Part shown: in pieces, positions 22,645 through 32,127 of the stretch
How the letters are laid out: the number at the start of each line of letters is the position of its first letter
Numbering within the stretch: the stretch's first letter is position 1
Made by a program: the position numbers and the translations under genes
Source: an uncultured Pelagibacteraceae bacterium
GTDB taxonomy: Bacteria > Pseudomonadota > Alphaproteobacteria > Pelagibacterales > Pelagibacteraceae
Direction: 5' to 3'
NCBI GenBank assembly: GCA_902603215.1
Contig: CACKTW010000001.1
Coordinates: forward strand, 50,001-99,391
DNA: 49,391 nucleotides
Notes under the pieces: model-generated
The model's input: only the letters and a program-made list of their open reading frames with translations
Database searches by the model: none
Told to the model about the DNA's origin: nothing

Positions 22645-23571
22645 CTATTTTAAACAAAAACAAATAATTGCTTTTTGCACATAAAGTCTATTTAAAGCTT
22701 GCTCCCAAACTAAAGATTGCTTTGAATCAATAACTTCATCGACAACTTCAATTCCTCTGCTTGCGGGAAGGCAATGTAAAAAAATTGCATCTTTTTTTGC
22801 TAATGACATTAATTTTTGATTAACTTGAAATTTCTTAAAGTATTTTTTTTTTTTATCTTTATTTATCTTATCGTTTAATACACTCACATACTTATCTGTC
22901 ATTACACAATCAGCATTCTTAACTGCTTCATTTGGATTATAAAAAATATTTATTTTGGCTTTATTTTTTTTTGCATAATCTAAAATTTTTTTATTTGGTA
23001 AAAATTTTTTGGGACAACCAATATTTAGTTCGAAATTAAATTTGACTGATGCTTCTATAAAAGAATTAAGCATATTATTTCCGTCACCTATCCAGGCAAT
23101 TGTCAAACCTTCTATTTTTCCTTTATTTTCATAAATGGTAAAAACGTCACTTAAAACTTGAGTTGGGTGACTTAAATCAGTCAACCCATTAATTAAAGGT
23201 ATTCCCAAATGTTTTGAAAAATCTATAGCTTTTTTATGAGATGTTGTCCTTAACATTATAATGTCTGCATACTGTGTTAAAACTTTTGCCGTATCATGAA
23301 TGCTTTCTTCTCCTTGGCCAAGATGCATATCATCCGGATTTATCATTAATGTCTGGCCACCTAATTGTTTTGCTGCAAGATCAAACGAAACTCTTGTTCT
23401 TGTAGATGGTTTTTCAAACATCATAATTAATGTTTTGCCATCCAAAGGTAGATCATCATCTAGTTTCGATTTTTTAGATGGATCTCTTTTTTGTTTTCTT
23501 TTTTCCGCATCCAAAATTATATTTTTGAGATCTTCTTTTGAAATATCTTTTAAATCTAAAAAGTGCTTCAT
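22645..23571 (-). CDS. argF: Ornithine carbamoyltransferase
   Basis: FEKPSTRTRVSFD, HPTQVLSDVFT, HCLPASRG; start MKHFLDLKD directly after argD. Confidence 0.95.
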   Translation of the reverse strand: MKHFLDLKDISKEDLKNIILDAEKRKQKRDPSKKSKLDDDLPLDGKTLIMMFEKPSTRTRVSFDLAAKQLGGQTLMINPDDMHLGQGEESIHDTAKVLTQYADIIMLRTTSHKKAIDFSKHLGIPLINGLTDLSHPTQVLSDVFTIYENKGKIEGLTIAWIGDGNNMLNSFIEASVKFNFELNIGCPKKFLPNKKILDYAKKNKAKINIFYNPNEAVKNADCVMTDKYVSVLNDKINKDKKKKYFKKFQVNQKLMSLAKKDAIFLHCLPASRGIEVVDEVIDSKQSLVWEQALNRLYVQKAIICFCLK

Positions 23572-24737
23572 TAATTTTTGTATTCTTGACAAACTTTTTT
23601 AATAATCTTTAGACCTACGCTTAATTCTTTTGTTGTTGATGTTAAAGGTGGAAACAATCTAATACAATTTTCTGATGCCTTAACAACAAGCAACTTATGC
23701 TTCATTAGTTTTGAAACAAACTCAGTGCTGTCAACTTTCAATTTTAAACCTTTAATAAAATTAATTCCTCTTACTTCTTCTATAATTTTTGGAAAATTGT
23801 CTTTCAGTTTTTTTAATTCTTCGTGAAAATAACTGCCTTTTTTTTTTACATTATTAAAAAAACCTTTTGACAAAACTATATCAAGTACAGCATTTCCTAC
23901 TGAAGCACCAAGAGGATTCCCACCAAATGTTGAGCCGTGTGTGCCTGGTGTCATTCCAACTGAAGTTTTTTCGGTAGCCAAAACTGCTCCTAGTGGAAAA
24001 CCTCCTCCAATCCCTTTGGCTATAGCGCATATATCCGGAGAAATTTTTGATTTTTCAAATCCTAATAAAGATCCTGTTCTAAAAATAGTTTGTACACAGT
24101 CCAAAATTAACAAAATATTATTTTTATCACATAGTTCTTTTAATCCCTGTAAACAATAATCTGGAACAACTTTAATTCCTCCCTCACCTTGAATAGGCTC
24201 TACCATTATAGCTGCTGTATTTTCGTTTATAGCTTTTTTTAAAGCTTCATGGTTTGCAAACGAAACTTGGTCAAAACCATCAACTTTTGGTCCAAATCCT
24301 TCGCAGTGAGACTTGTTGTTAGCTGCAAAAAGTGCTGCGAGAGAACGGCCATGAAACGCTCCCTCAAAAGTAATAATTCTATTTTTTTCTGGTTTGCCGA
24401 TTTTATGAAAATATTTCCTAGCAATTTTTATACTTCCCTCAATAGCTTCTGTTCCACTATTTGTAAAAAAAACTTTATCTGCAAAAGTAAAATTGGTTAA
24501 TCTTTTTGCTAATTTTTCTTGTTCGGGTATTATAAAAGCATTTGAGACATGCCAAAGTTTTTTCGATTGATTTTGAATAGCTTTAACAAGGCGTGGATGA
24601 CCGTGACCCAAAATGTTTGTAGCAATACCACAAACCCAATCAAGATATTTGTCTCCATTTTCTGAATAAAGGTAAGTTCCTTTGCCTTTCTTGAAAGAAA
24701 TATCTTTTCTTGCATAAGTACCCAAAATTGAGGTCAT
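23571..24737 (-). CDS. argD: Acetylornithine / succinyldiaminopimelate aminotransferase family
   Basis: KGKGTYLYSENGDKYLDWVCGIA, NSGTEAIEGSIKIARKY, AKGIGGGFPLGA, HGSTFGGNPL; upstream of argF. Confidence 0.93.
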   Translation of the reverse strand: MTSILGTYARKDISFKKGKGTYLYSENGDKYLDWVCGIATNILGHGHPRLVKAIQNQSKKLWHVSNAFIIPEQEKLAKRLTNFTFADKVFFTNSGTEAIEGSIKIARKYFHKIGKPEKNRIITFEGAFHGRSLAALFAANNKSHCEGFGPKVDGFDQVSFANHEALKKAINENTAAIMVEPIQGEGGIKVVPDYCLQGLKELCDKNNILLILDCVQTIFRTGSLLGFEKSKISPDICAIAKGIGGGFPLGAVLATEKTSVGMTPGTHGSTFGGNPLGASVGNAVLDIVLSKGFFNNVKKKGSYFHEELKKLKDNFPKIIEEVRGINFIKGLKLKVDSTEFVSKLMKHKLLVVKASENCIRLFPPLTSTTKELSVGLKIIKKVCQEYKN

Positions 24738-24740
24738 AAA

Positions 24741-25556
24741 TTAAAATTTTATTTTATAGCCTTTTTTATATAAAAAATATGCTAGGAACCAACAAATAAT
24801 AGAAAGTAAAGCTAAATATATTAGGCCAAACCTAATTGATCCATCTGACGCTCCAATAAACCCATATCTAAAGCCATCTATCATATAAAAAAATGGATTT
24901 ATTTCGCTTATTTTTTGCAAAGTATATGGCAGCCTGTCTATTGAATAAAAAGTACCTGATAAAAAAGATAGAGGAATAATTATAAAGTTTGTTACGCTCG
25001 CCATATGGTCAAATTTTTCAGCCCACAAACCGGCAATAAAACCAACTGCTCCCAATATAAAAGAGCTTAGAAACATATAGACAATTACAATAATAATATT
25101 ATTAACGCTCATATCGACAAAGAATGAAAAAACAATTATCGAAATAAAAGATATCATAAGACTTCTTGTGGCTGCTGCTAAAATTATAGATAAAGTAACC
25201 TCAAAAGGTGATAAAGGCGCATACAACATATCAACTATGTTTCCTTGTATTTTTCCTATCATGATTGAAGATGAAGAATGAGAAAAAGACTGTTGTATAA
25301 CAGCTGTCATACAGATAATTCCTGGTGCAAGAAAAGTTATAAAAGGAACTCCTAAAACATCTCCTCTATCATTGCCAATCGCTAATGACAAAACAAGTAA
25401 AAACAATAATCCCGAAATTAGAGGTGAAAACAAAGTTTGTATCCATACAACCAAAAAACGTAACACTTCTTTCTTGTACAAGGCAAAAAAACCTATCCAA
25501 TTTATTACTCCCAATCTTCTTTCGCTAAACTTATACTTGTTTTTGAAATCACTCAT
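24741..25556 (-). CDS. ABC-2 type transporter permease
   Basis: Six hydrophobic segments; FLAPGIICMTAVIQQSFSHSSSSIMIGKIQGNIVDMLYAPLSPFEV typical of ABC-2 permeases. Confidence 0.9.
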   Translation of the reverse strand: MSDFKNKYKFSERRLGVINWIGFFALYKKEVLRFLVVWIQTLFSPLISGLLFLLVLSLAIGNDRGDVLGVPFITFLAPGIICMTAVIQQSFSHSSSSIMIGKIQGNIVDMLYAPLSPFEVTLSIILAAATRSLMISFISIIVFSFFVDMSVNNIIIVIVYMFLSSFILGAVGFIAGLWAEKFDHMASVTNFIIIPLSFLSGTFYSIDRLPYTLQKISEINPFFYMIDGFRYGFIGASDGSIRFGLIYLALLSIICWFLAYFLYKKGYKIKF

Positions 25557-25696
25557 ATTTTTTTAATTCTAACCTTTTATTTATTTGTATTGTTAATAAA
25601 CTCAAAAAAAATCTTGAAAATACTTTTCAAATGTGTTTTTTTTACACCATAGTGTAGCCTTTTTATTTTATTACACTATATATAGTTTTATTATTT

Positions 25697-26194
25697 ATGA
25701 GTTGGGACGAAAAATCAATACAAGTTCTCAAAGAGAATTACGGAAAAAAAAGCGCAAGTCAAATAGCTGAAATGCTACCTGGCAAAAGTAGGAATAGTAT
25801 AATTGGCAAATGTTACAGGCTGGGATTATCAAATAATAGTCTACCAAAAAAAAAGATGGGTTCTCGTAATGAAGTAAACTTAAATGAATCAAGCCAAACT
25901 CAAACAAAAAAAAGCACTAGAAGTAAATTTAGATCATTAATAATTGATAAGAACTTTGAGCCAGCCAAAAATTTGTCATTACTTGATTTAACTGATGAAA
26001 GCTGCAGATATATGGAGTTGCATCCAACAGACTCTGACGCAAGTTTTTGTGGAAGGAAAAGTATAAAAGGATTTTCATATTGTCCTTTACATTTAATGAC
26101 GGTTTATACTCCACGTCATAAAAAAGAAGATGTTGGAGATAAAAGCGATGAAGTTCCGCAATTTATTAAAAAAAAAATAAAGTCAGCCTCTTAA
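25697..26194 (+). CDS. gcrA: GcrA family cell-cycle regulator
   Basis: N-terminal HTH SWDEKSIQVLKENYGKKSASQIAEMLPGKSRNSIIGKCYRLGL; C-terminal CGRKSIKGFSYCPLHL. Confidence 0.94.
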   Translation: MSWDEKSIQVLKENYGKKSASQIAEMLPGKSRNSIIGKCYRLGLSNNSLPKKKMGSRNEVNLNESSQTQTKKSTRSKFRSLIIDKNFEPAKNLSLLDLTDESCRYMELHPTDSDASFCGRKSIKGFSYCPLHLMTVYTPRHKKEDVGDKSDEVPQFIKKKIKSAS

Positions 26195-26216
26195 AACTAA
26201 AAAAATTTATTTAAAA

Positions 26217-27152
26217 TTAACTAAACTCTCCACCTTTTCTAAATCTGTATATATAATCTGGTAGTACCGATTCGATTGTTAAAGGAGAAATGTCTAAATC
26301 AAAAAGCGTTGGATTTGCTCCAGTGGCCACATTATCATACTTTAATATTTCTACTTGATCAGGCGTTAATAAAGGATTGGGTAGTAATTGCATAAAAAAA
26401 GCTTGGAGTTTTGCAACTGAAAAAGGAACATTAATAAAAAATCTTTTTCTATTTATTGTTTTTAAAAGTATTTCTAGTAGTTCACGAAAAGAGTATACCT
26501 CTGGCCCAACTATTTCATAAATATTTGCCTTAATTTCTTCTTTGTCTAAAATTGCATTAATAGATTTAACCACATCACCAACATATACGGGCTGAAATTT
26601 TGTTTCACCTCCACCAAATAAAGGCAGGAATGGCAAAAATTGACTTAAAAAAGCAAATTGATTAAAAAATTTATCTTCAGGCCCAAATACTATCGAAGGT
26701 CTTAAAATAATTGAATTTCTAAAATTTTCAAAAATTTTTTCTTCTCCTTTTAATTTTGATTTCATATATTTTGAGTTTATTTTGTGACTTACTCCTAGTG
26801 CGCTGATGTGTAAAAATTTTTCTACATTAAACTCATTGCAAATTTTTGACAGCAAACTTGGAAATTTTTCATGAATATTTGTAAATTTTTGTTTTGAATT
26901 TTGGTTTAAAATACCAATCAAATTTATTACTAAATTTGAATTTTTAATAAGATTCCTTAAATTGTCTTCGTCATAAATGTTCACTTTTTCCAAATCTATT
27001 TGGCCTGGATTCCCCAATGGTTTTAAATGTCCGTTCAAATAAGGCGATCGTGTGGCAACTACTATTCTGAAGTCTTTTTCTGCCAAACTTCTAAGCAAAT
27101 GTCTCCCGATAAAACCAGAAGCTCCAAAAATCGTTGCAATTTTTTGTTTCAT
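26217..27152 (-). CDS. Complex I NDUFA9-like NAD(P)-binding epimerase family protein
   Basis: ATIFGASGFIGRHLLRSLAEKDFRIVVATRSP, ILRPSIVFGPEDKFFNQFA, QPVYVGDV. Confidence 0.88.
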   Translation of the reverse strand: MKQKIATIFGASGFIGRHLLRSLAEKDFRIVVATRSPYLNGHLKPLGNPGQIDLEKVNIYDEDNLRNLIKNSNLVINLIGILNQNSKQKFTNIHEKFPSLLSKICNEFNVEKFLHISALGVSHKINSKYMKSKLKGEEKIFENFRNSIILRPSIVFGPEDKFFNQFAFLSQFLPFLPLFGGGETKFQPVYVGDVVKSINAILDKEEIKANIYEIVGPEVYSFRELLEILLKTINRKRFFINVPFSVAKLQAFFMQLLPNPLLTPDQVEILKYDNVATGANPTLFDLDISPLTIESVLPDYIYRFRKGGEFS

Positions 27153-27170
27153 AATTTACTAATATTTTCA

Positions 27171-27779
27171 ATGGAATTAAAAATCCACAAAGATGATTTA
27201 CCAAAAGAAATAAACTTAGGCAATGAAATAGCTGTAGACACTGAGGCTATGGGTTTAGAGCCAAAAAGAGACCCTTTAACTCTAGTTCAAATTTCGACTG
27301 GCAATAATGACTGTCATATTATCCAACTAAATCGTAAAAATTATAATGCAAAAAATTTAGTAAAAATTTTAGAAAATGAAAAGATTAACAAAATTTTTCA
27401 TTTTGCAAGATTTGATATAGCTGTAATTAAACATTTTCTGAAAGCAAATGTAAAAAATATTTACTGTACAAAGCTTGCAAGTAAAATTGCGAGAACTTAT
27501 ACGGACAAACATAGCTTAAAAGATCTTGTTAAAGAAATTATTGGATTAGACATGAACAAGCAAATGCAGAGTTCTGATTGGGGTGCAGAAAAATTATCAG
27601 AAAAACAACTCAAATATGCAGCTTCAGATGTAATACACCTTCATGCTTTGAAAAAAGAATTAAACAAAATGTTAATCAGAGAAAAAAGAGATTTTTTATT
27701 TCAAGAATGTTTAAAATTTTTAAATACAAGAGTAGACTTAGATTTAGCTGATTACAAAAATGATATTTTTTCCCACTAG
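27171..27779 (+). CDS. Ribonuclease D family 3'-5' exonuclease
   Basis: DEDD motifs AVDTEAMGL, HFARFDIAVIKH, YAASDVIHLHAL; start taken at MELKIHKDDL. Confidence 0.9.
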   Translation: MELKIHKDDLPKEINLGNEIAVDTEAMGLEPKRDPLTLVQISTGNNDCHIIQLNRKNYNAKNLVKILENEKINKIFHFARFDIAVIKHFLKANVKNIYCTKLASKIARTYTDKHSLKDLVKEIIGLDMNKQMQSSDWGAEKLSEKQLKYAASDVIHLHALKKELNKMLIREKRDFLFQECLKFLNTRVDLDLADYKNDIFSH

Positions 27780-27782
27780 ATA

Positions 27783-28748
27783 ATGAAAAAATTAAACTAC
27801 AAATTAATAGGAAGAAAAGTTATTGATTCAGAAATTATTGCTTTAAAAAAATTAAAACTATCATTTGGTTCATCATTTTCAAAAGCTGTAGAGACAATAG
27901 CAAAATGCAAGGGAAAAGTAGTTCTGGCTGGCATTGGTAAATCTGGTTTGATTTCCAGAAAAATTTCTGCAACTCTATCCAGTGTTGGAACATCGTCTTT
28001 TTATATACATCCAAGTGAAGCAGCTCACGGGGACCTGGGGCAGATTACTAAAAAAGACATCTTATTAATATTTAGTTACAGTGGCGAAACGACAGAGTTA
28101 AAAAATATTATAAACTATGCAAATCGTTTTAGTATTTTTCTGATTGGTGTTGCTGCAAAAAAAAACAGTCTTTTATTGAATGCAAGTAACATAAAAATAA
28201 TTTTACCTAGGGTGAAGGAGTCCGGCATAGGAGAAATGGTTCCAACATCTTCAACTACAATGCAGTTAGCTTTTGGTGATGCTCTCGCAATTACATTGAT
28301 GAATAAAAAAAGATTTGGCGCAACAAAATTTAAACAACTTCATCCGGCTGGATCTCTTGGAAAAATGCTTACAACAGTTCGGGATATTATGATTACAAAA
28401 AATAAAATTCCATTCATAAATGAAAATGCTAGCATGAAAAAGGCAATAGATGTAATGAATCAAAAAAAATTAGGATGTTTGGTTGTTTTAAATGGAAAAA
28501 AAAATGTTTCAGGATTTTTATCCGATGGAGATTTAAGAAGAAAAAGTAAAAAAAATATTTTATCACTTAAGCTAAAAAACATTATGAGCAAAAAACCAAT
28601 TCTTATCTCTCCCGATATATTGGCGTCAAAAGCAATTGGTATTATGAATAGAAAAAAAATCACATCATTAATTGTTTCTAGTGGAAAAAAAGCTAAGCCT
28701 ATTGGAATTCTTCACATACATTCTATTTTAAACGCTGGAATGGAATGA
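27783..28748 (+). CDS. kdsD: Arabinose-5-phosphate isomerase (KpsF/GutQ, SIS plus CBS domains)
   Basis: GIGKSGLISRKISATLSSVGTSSFYIHPSEAAHGDLG; paired CBS domains. Confidence 0.95.
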   Translation: MKKLNYKLIGRKVIDSEIIALKKLKLSFGSSFSKAVETIAKCKGKVVLAGIGKSGLISRKISATLSSVGTSSFYIHPSEAAHGDLGQITKKDILLIFSYSGETTELKNIINYANRFSIFLIGVAAKKNSLLLNASNIKIILPRVKESGIGEMVPTSSTTMQLAFGDALAITLMNKKRFGATKFKQLHPAGSLGKMLTTVRDIMITKNKIPFINENASMKKAIDVMNQKKLGCLVVLNGKKNVSGFLSDGDLRRKSKKNILSLKLKNIMSKKPILISPDILASKAIGIMNRKKITSLIVSSGKKAKPIGILHIHSILNAGME

Positions 28749-29332
28749 AAAAGAATCTCGTAGTTCAAATCTTTTTGGTAATTTTTGCAGTTTCTTTATT
28801 GTTCTTTACCTATTTTTTAGGATCATCTGAAAAAAATAATTTAAAAATGAAAAAAGAAATTGCTGAAAAAGAAAGTGCTTTATCAAATCCGGATGTGTCA
28901 AGTTTAGTAGAAAATGTTAGCTACGTTGGTTCTAACAATGATCAAATTTTTTTTGAAATAAAATCTAAAGTATCAGAAATTTTTAATGACAAACCAGATT
29001 TAAGTTATATGAAAAATGTTACTGCTACAATTCGTTTGGCAGATGGAAGGGTAATTTACATAAAAGCTGATAAAGCTATATATAATAAGCTAACAAATGA
29101 TACTTCTTTTACCAAAAATATAGTTGCAACAGAATCAGATAACCAAATCACTTGTGATAACTTAGACCTTGTTTTGACTGAAAATCTAATAAAAATTTAT
29201 AACAATATAAACATAACCAATAAAACGGGTGTTCTATTAGCTGATATGGTAAAAATTAATATGCTGGAAAAGAATGCAAATATTTTCATGTATGATAACA
29301 AGAGCAAAGTGAAATTAAAGGTTCAAAATTAA
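28745..29332 (+). CDS. lptC: LPS export ABC transporter periplasmic protein LptC
   Basis: N-terminal TM plus LptC/OstA-like fold pattern (IYIKADKAIYNKLTNDTSFTKNI); between kdsD and lptB. Confidence 0.85.
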   Translation: MKKNLVVQIFLVIFAVSLLFFTYFLGSSEKNNLKMKKEIAEKESALSNPDVSSLVENVSYVGSNNDQIFFEIKSKVSEIFNDKPDLSYMKNVTATIRLADGRVIYIKADKAIYNKLTNDTSFTKNIVATESDNQITCDNLDLVLTENLIKIYNNINITNKTGVLLADMVKINMLEKNANIFMYDNKSKVKLKVQN

Positions 29333-29335
29333 ATT

Positions 29336-30106
29336 ATGGCCACGATCAAAAAATTTAGAATTTTAAAGTTTAAATCAAAGCCAATTTTATCGGTAAAAGG
29401 TATTTCCAAAAATATAGATAGTCGAATTATATTAAGAAAAATTGATTTTCACATTAATAAAGGAGAAATTTTTGGTTTATTAGGTCCTAATGGTGCTGGA
29501 AAATCTGTCACATTTAATGTTCTTCTAGGAATTATGAGGCCAAATCAAGGAAACATATATGTTGATGGAAATAAAATTACTCATCTAGCGATCCATGAAA
29601 GAGCAAAAAAATTTAAGCTAGGCTATATACCTCAAAATGATTCTGTTTTTAAAGGATTAAGTTGCGAAGATAATTTAAGAGCCATTGCAGAAATAGTTAT
29701 TAAAGATAAAAAAAAACAAGAAAGCAAAATTCAAGAATTATTATCAAATTTTAATTTAGATCATCTTAGAAGAGTAAGAGCAGACAATCTTTCTGGCGGA
29801 GAAAGAAAAAAACTTGTCATCGCTAGAGCTCTCATTAATGATCCACGTATTCTATTGATGGATGAACCATATGGAGCCGTTGACCCTATCAATATTGATA
29901 TGATAAAAAAAATCATCATAGACCTACAAAGAAAGGGCGTTTCTATTCTTATAACGGACCATTCGGCCCAACATGTCTTGTCGCTTGCTGATCGCTGTTC
30001 CATCATTTCGGGAGGTGAGATTATTACAAGTGGAAAACCAAATGAAATTATAAATCACAACAAGGCTAGACAGTTATATTTCGGAGAAAACTTTAGTAGT
30101 TTTTAA
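29336..30106 (+). CDS. lptB: LPS export ABC transporter ATP-binding protein
   Basis: Walker A LLGPNGAGKSVTFN, signature NLSGGERKKLVIARAL, Walker B ILLMDEPYGAVDP. Confidence 0.95.
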   Translation: MATIKKFRILKFKSKPILSVKGISKNIDSRIILRKIDFHINKGEIFGLLGPNGAGKSVTFNVLLGIMRPNQGNIYVDGNKITHLAIHERAKKFKLGYIPQNDSVFKGLSCEDNLRAIAEIVIKDKKKQESKIQELLSNFNLDHLRRVRADNLSGGERKKLVIARALINDPRILLMDEPYGAVDPINIDMIKKIIIDLQRKGVSILITDHSAQHVLSLADRCSIISGGEIITSGKPNEIINHNKARQLYFGENFSSF

Positions 30107-30122
30107 TTAAAGATTAAAGGTA

Positions 30123-31460
30123 ATGAAAAATTTTTCTATATCTATAAAAAAAAAAATTAACCATTTTAATAAATCAATATATGTGGAAGGTGATAAATCG
30201 ATTTCTCATAGAGCATTGTTGATTGCAAGCCAATCTCACGGTGGGATTAGTAAAATTTCTGGATTACTTGAATCTGAGGATATTTTAAATTGTGTAAAAG
30301 CTTTAAGACAGCTTGGTGTAAAGATAATTAAAAAAAAAAATGAACACTGGATATTTGGTAATGGATTGGGATCTTTTAGAATAAAGAATAATGCTACTAT
30401 AAATTGCGGGAATGCCGGCACACTCGCAAGATTAATTATGGGATGTTTATCATCTTATCCAATAAAGATTAAAATAATTGGAGATAAAAGTTTAAGCAAA
30501 AGACCTATGGGAAGAGTAATTAAACCCTTAGAAAAATTTGGTTGTAGATTTTATCCAAAAAATAAAAAAAATCTTCCTATTGTTATGCAAGGCACTGATT
30601 TTCCAGCACCCATTAAACATGTTGAAAAAATTGGATCTGCCCAAGTAAAAAGTGCAATTCAATTTGCAGCTCTTAATACCCCTGGTATTACCAAAATCAT
30701 GGAAGTTAAAAAATCAAGAGATCATACTGAAAACCTATTAAAATTTATAGGTGTAAAAATTAAAGTAAATAAAAAAAAATCATCAAACAAAATTCTTATT
30801 GAAGGTCAAAAGGAGTTTAAATTTTTTAAACTTGATATTCCTGGCGATATTTCCTCAGCAGCATTTTTTATTGTTTTAACTATTTTAAATAAAAATTCAA
30901 AACTCAAAATTAAAAACATCAATCTTAATCCTACAAGAGCCGGCATTTTAAAAATTTTAACTTTGATGAAAGCAAAGATTTCATTAAAAAATATAAAAAA
31001 TGTTAATGGCGAAAAAAGAGGAGATATAATCGTAAAAAGTAGCAAGCTAGTTGGAATTAATTGCCCAACTTCTTTGGTGCCAAGCGCTATTGATGAATTC
31101 CCCATCATCATGCTTGCGGCGTCTCTAGCTAAAGGCGTCAGCACTTTTTCAGGCCTGAACGAACTTGAAAAAAAAGAATCTCCACGTTTGAGTGTAATGA
31201 ACTCTATTCTTAGACAAATAAATATTAAAACAAGATTAAAAAAGGATAAAATCAAAATTTATGGAAATGCAGATATCAATTTAAAAAAAACTTATAAAAT
31301 TAAAACTTTTGGAGATCATCGAATTTGCATGACAGCATTTATAATGGCTCAATTATTTGGTGGAAAATTTAACATTAAAGATTGTAATTCTATCAATACA
31401 AGTTTTCCAAAATTTTTAACATTAATGAAAAAAATTGGCGCTCACTATGAAATTAAATAA
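30123..31460 (+). CDS. aroA: 3-phosphoshikimate 1-carboxyvinyltransferase
   Basis: GDKSISHRALLIA, NCGNAGTLARLIMG, SAQVKSAIQFAAL, FGDHRICMTAF. Confidence 0.96.
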   Translation: MKNFSISIKKKINHFNKSIYVEGDKSISHRALLIASQSHGGISKISGLLESEDILNCVKALRQLGVKIIKKKNEHWIFGNGLGSFRIKNNATINCGNAGTLARLIMGCLSSYPIKIKIIGDKSLSKRPMGRVIKPLEKFGCRFYPKNKKNLPIVMQGTDFPAPIKHVEKIGSAQVKSAIQFAALNTPGITKIMEVKKSRDHTENLLKFIGVKIKVNKKKSSNKILIEGQKEFKFFKLDIPGDISSAAFFIVLTILNKNSKLKIKNINLNPTRAGILKILTLMKAKISLKNIKNVNGEKRGDIIVKSSKLVGINCPTSLVPSAIDEFPIIMLAASLAKGVSTFSGLNELEKKESPRLSVMNSILRQINIKTRLKKDKIKIYGNADINLKKTYKIKTFGDHRICMTAFIMAQLFGGKFNIKDCNSINTSFPKFLTLMKKIGAHYEIK

Positions 31461-32127
31461 AAAAATAAAAATACTGATTGCCGCAGATGGTGGGGCTGGA
31501 TCAGGTAAAACCAGTGCGACTAAAATGTTCGCAAAAAAATATGGATTTCAACTGTTAAGTAGTGGAACATTATACCGATTTGTTGCTATAAAACTTTTAA
31601 ATAATAAAAAAAATATTTCTGATTATTCGTTTTTAAAAAAGATAACAAAAAAAATAAAATCAAAAGATTTAAAAAATAAAAATTTATACAGCAATAAAGT
31701 AACTGAATTTTCATCAATAATATCAAAACAAAAAAATATTAGAAAACTCTTAAAGCAATATCAAAAAAAATTTTCTAAAAATAGATTGGCCATTATAGAA
31801 GGCAGAGATATAGGTTCCGTTATAGCACCAAATGCTGACATAAAAATTTTTTTTAAAGCATCTTTAGATTGCAGGGCTAGGAGAAGATTTAAAGAATATC
31901 GTAAAAATAAAAACAGCATCTCCTTTAATGAAGTAAAAAAAACAATGAAAATAAGGGATTTAAATGATACAAAAAGAAAAATTAGTCCTTTACGTCCTTC
32001 AAAAGGTTGTGTAATTGTTGACACGACTAAAATTAATAAAAAGCAAGTTTTGTTGAAGCTTTCAAAAATTTTAGAGCTTAAGATTAAATTAAAATATGGA
32101 AAAAATATACAAAGACCTTTCATCTGA
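31447..32127 (+). CDS. cmk: (d)CMP kinase
   Basis: IAADGGAGSGKTSATKMFAKKYGFQLLSSGTLYR; IIEGRDIGSVIAPNADIKIF; between aroA and rpsA. Confidence 0.93.
   Translation: MKLNKKIKILIAADGGAGSGKTSATKMFAKKYGFQLLSSGTLYRFVAIKLLNNKKNISDYSFLKKITKKIKSKDLKNKNLYSNKVTEFSSIISKQKNIRKLLKQYQKKFSKNRLAIIEGRDIGSVIAPNADIKIFFKASLDCRARRRFKEYRKNKNSISFNEVKKTMKIRDLNDTKRKISPLRPSKGCVIVDTTKINKKQVLLKLSKILELKIKLKYGKNIQRPFI

Noticed and set aside
27027-27170. N-terminal extension of the RNase D ORF
   Set aside because: Overlaps the 5' end of the divergent NDUFA9-like gene; ATG at 27171 gives the expected start
30806-31255. 149-aa antisense ORF inside aroA
   Set aside because: Long for an antisense frame but aroA motifs are intact and the translation is Phe/Leu/Ile-rich composition noise
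31761-32123. 120-aa antisense ORF inside cmk
   Set aside because: Same reasoning; coding strand has clear CMP kinase motifs
32096-32127. 32-bp overlap of cmk and rpsA as a possible frameshift fusion
   Set aside because: rpsA has a good ATG with a normal S1 N-terminus; a short overlap is consistent with compaction
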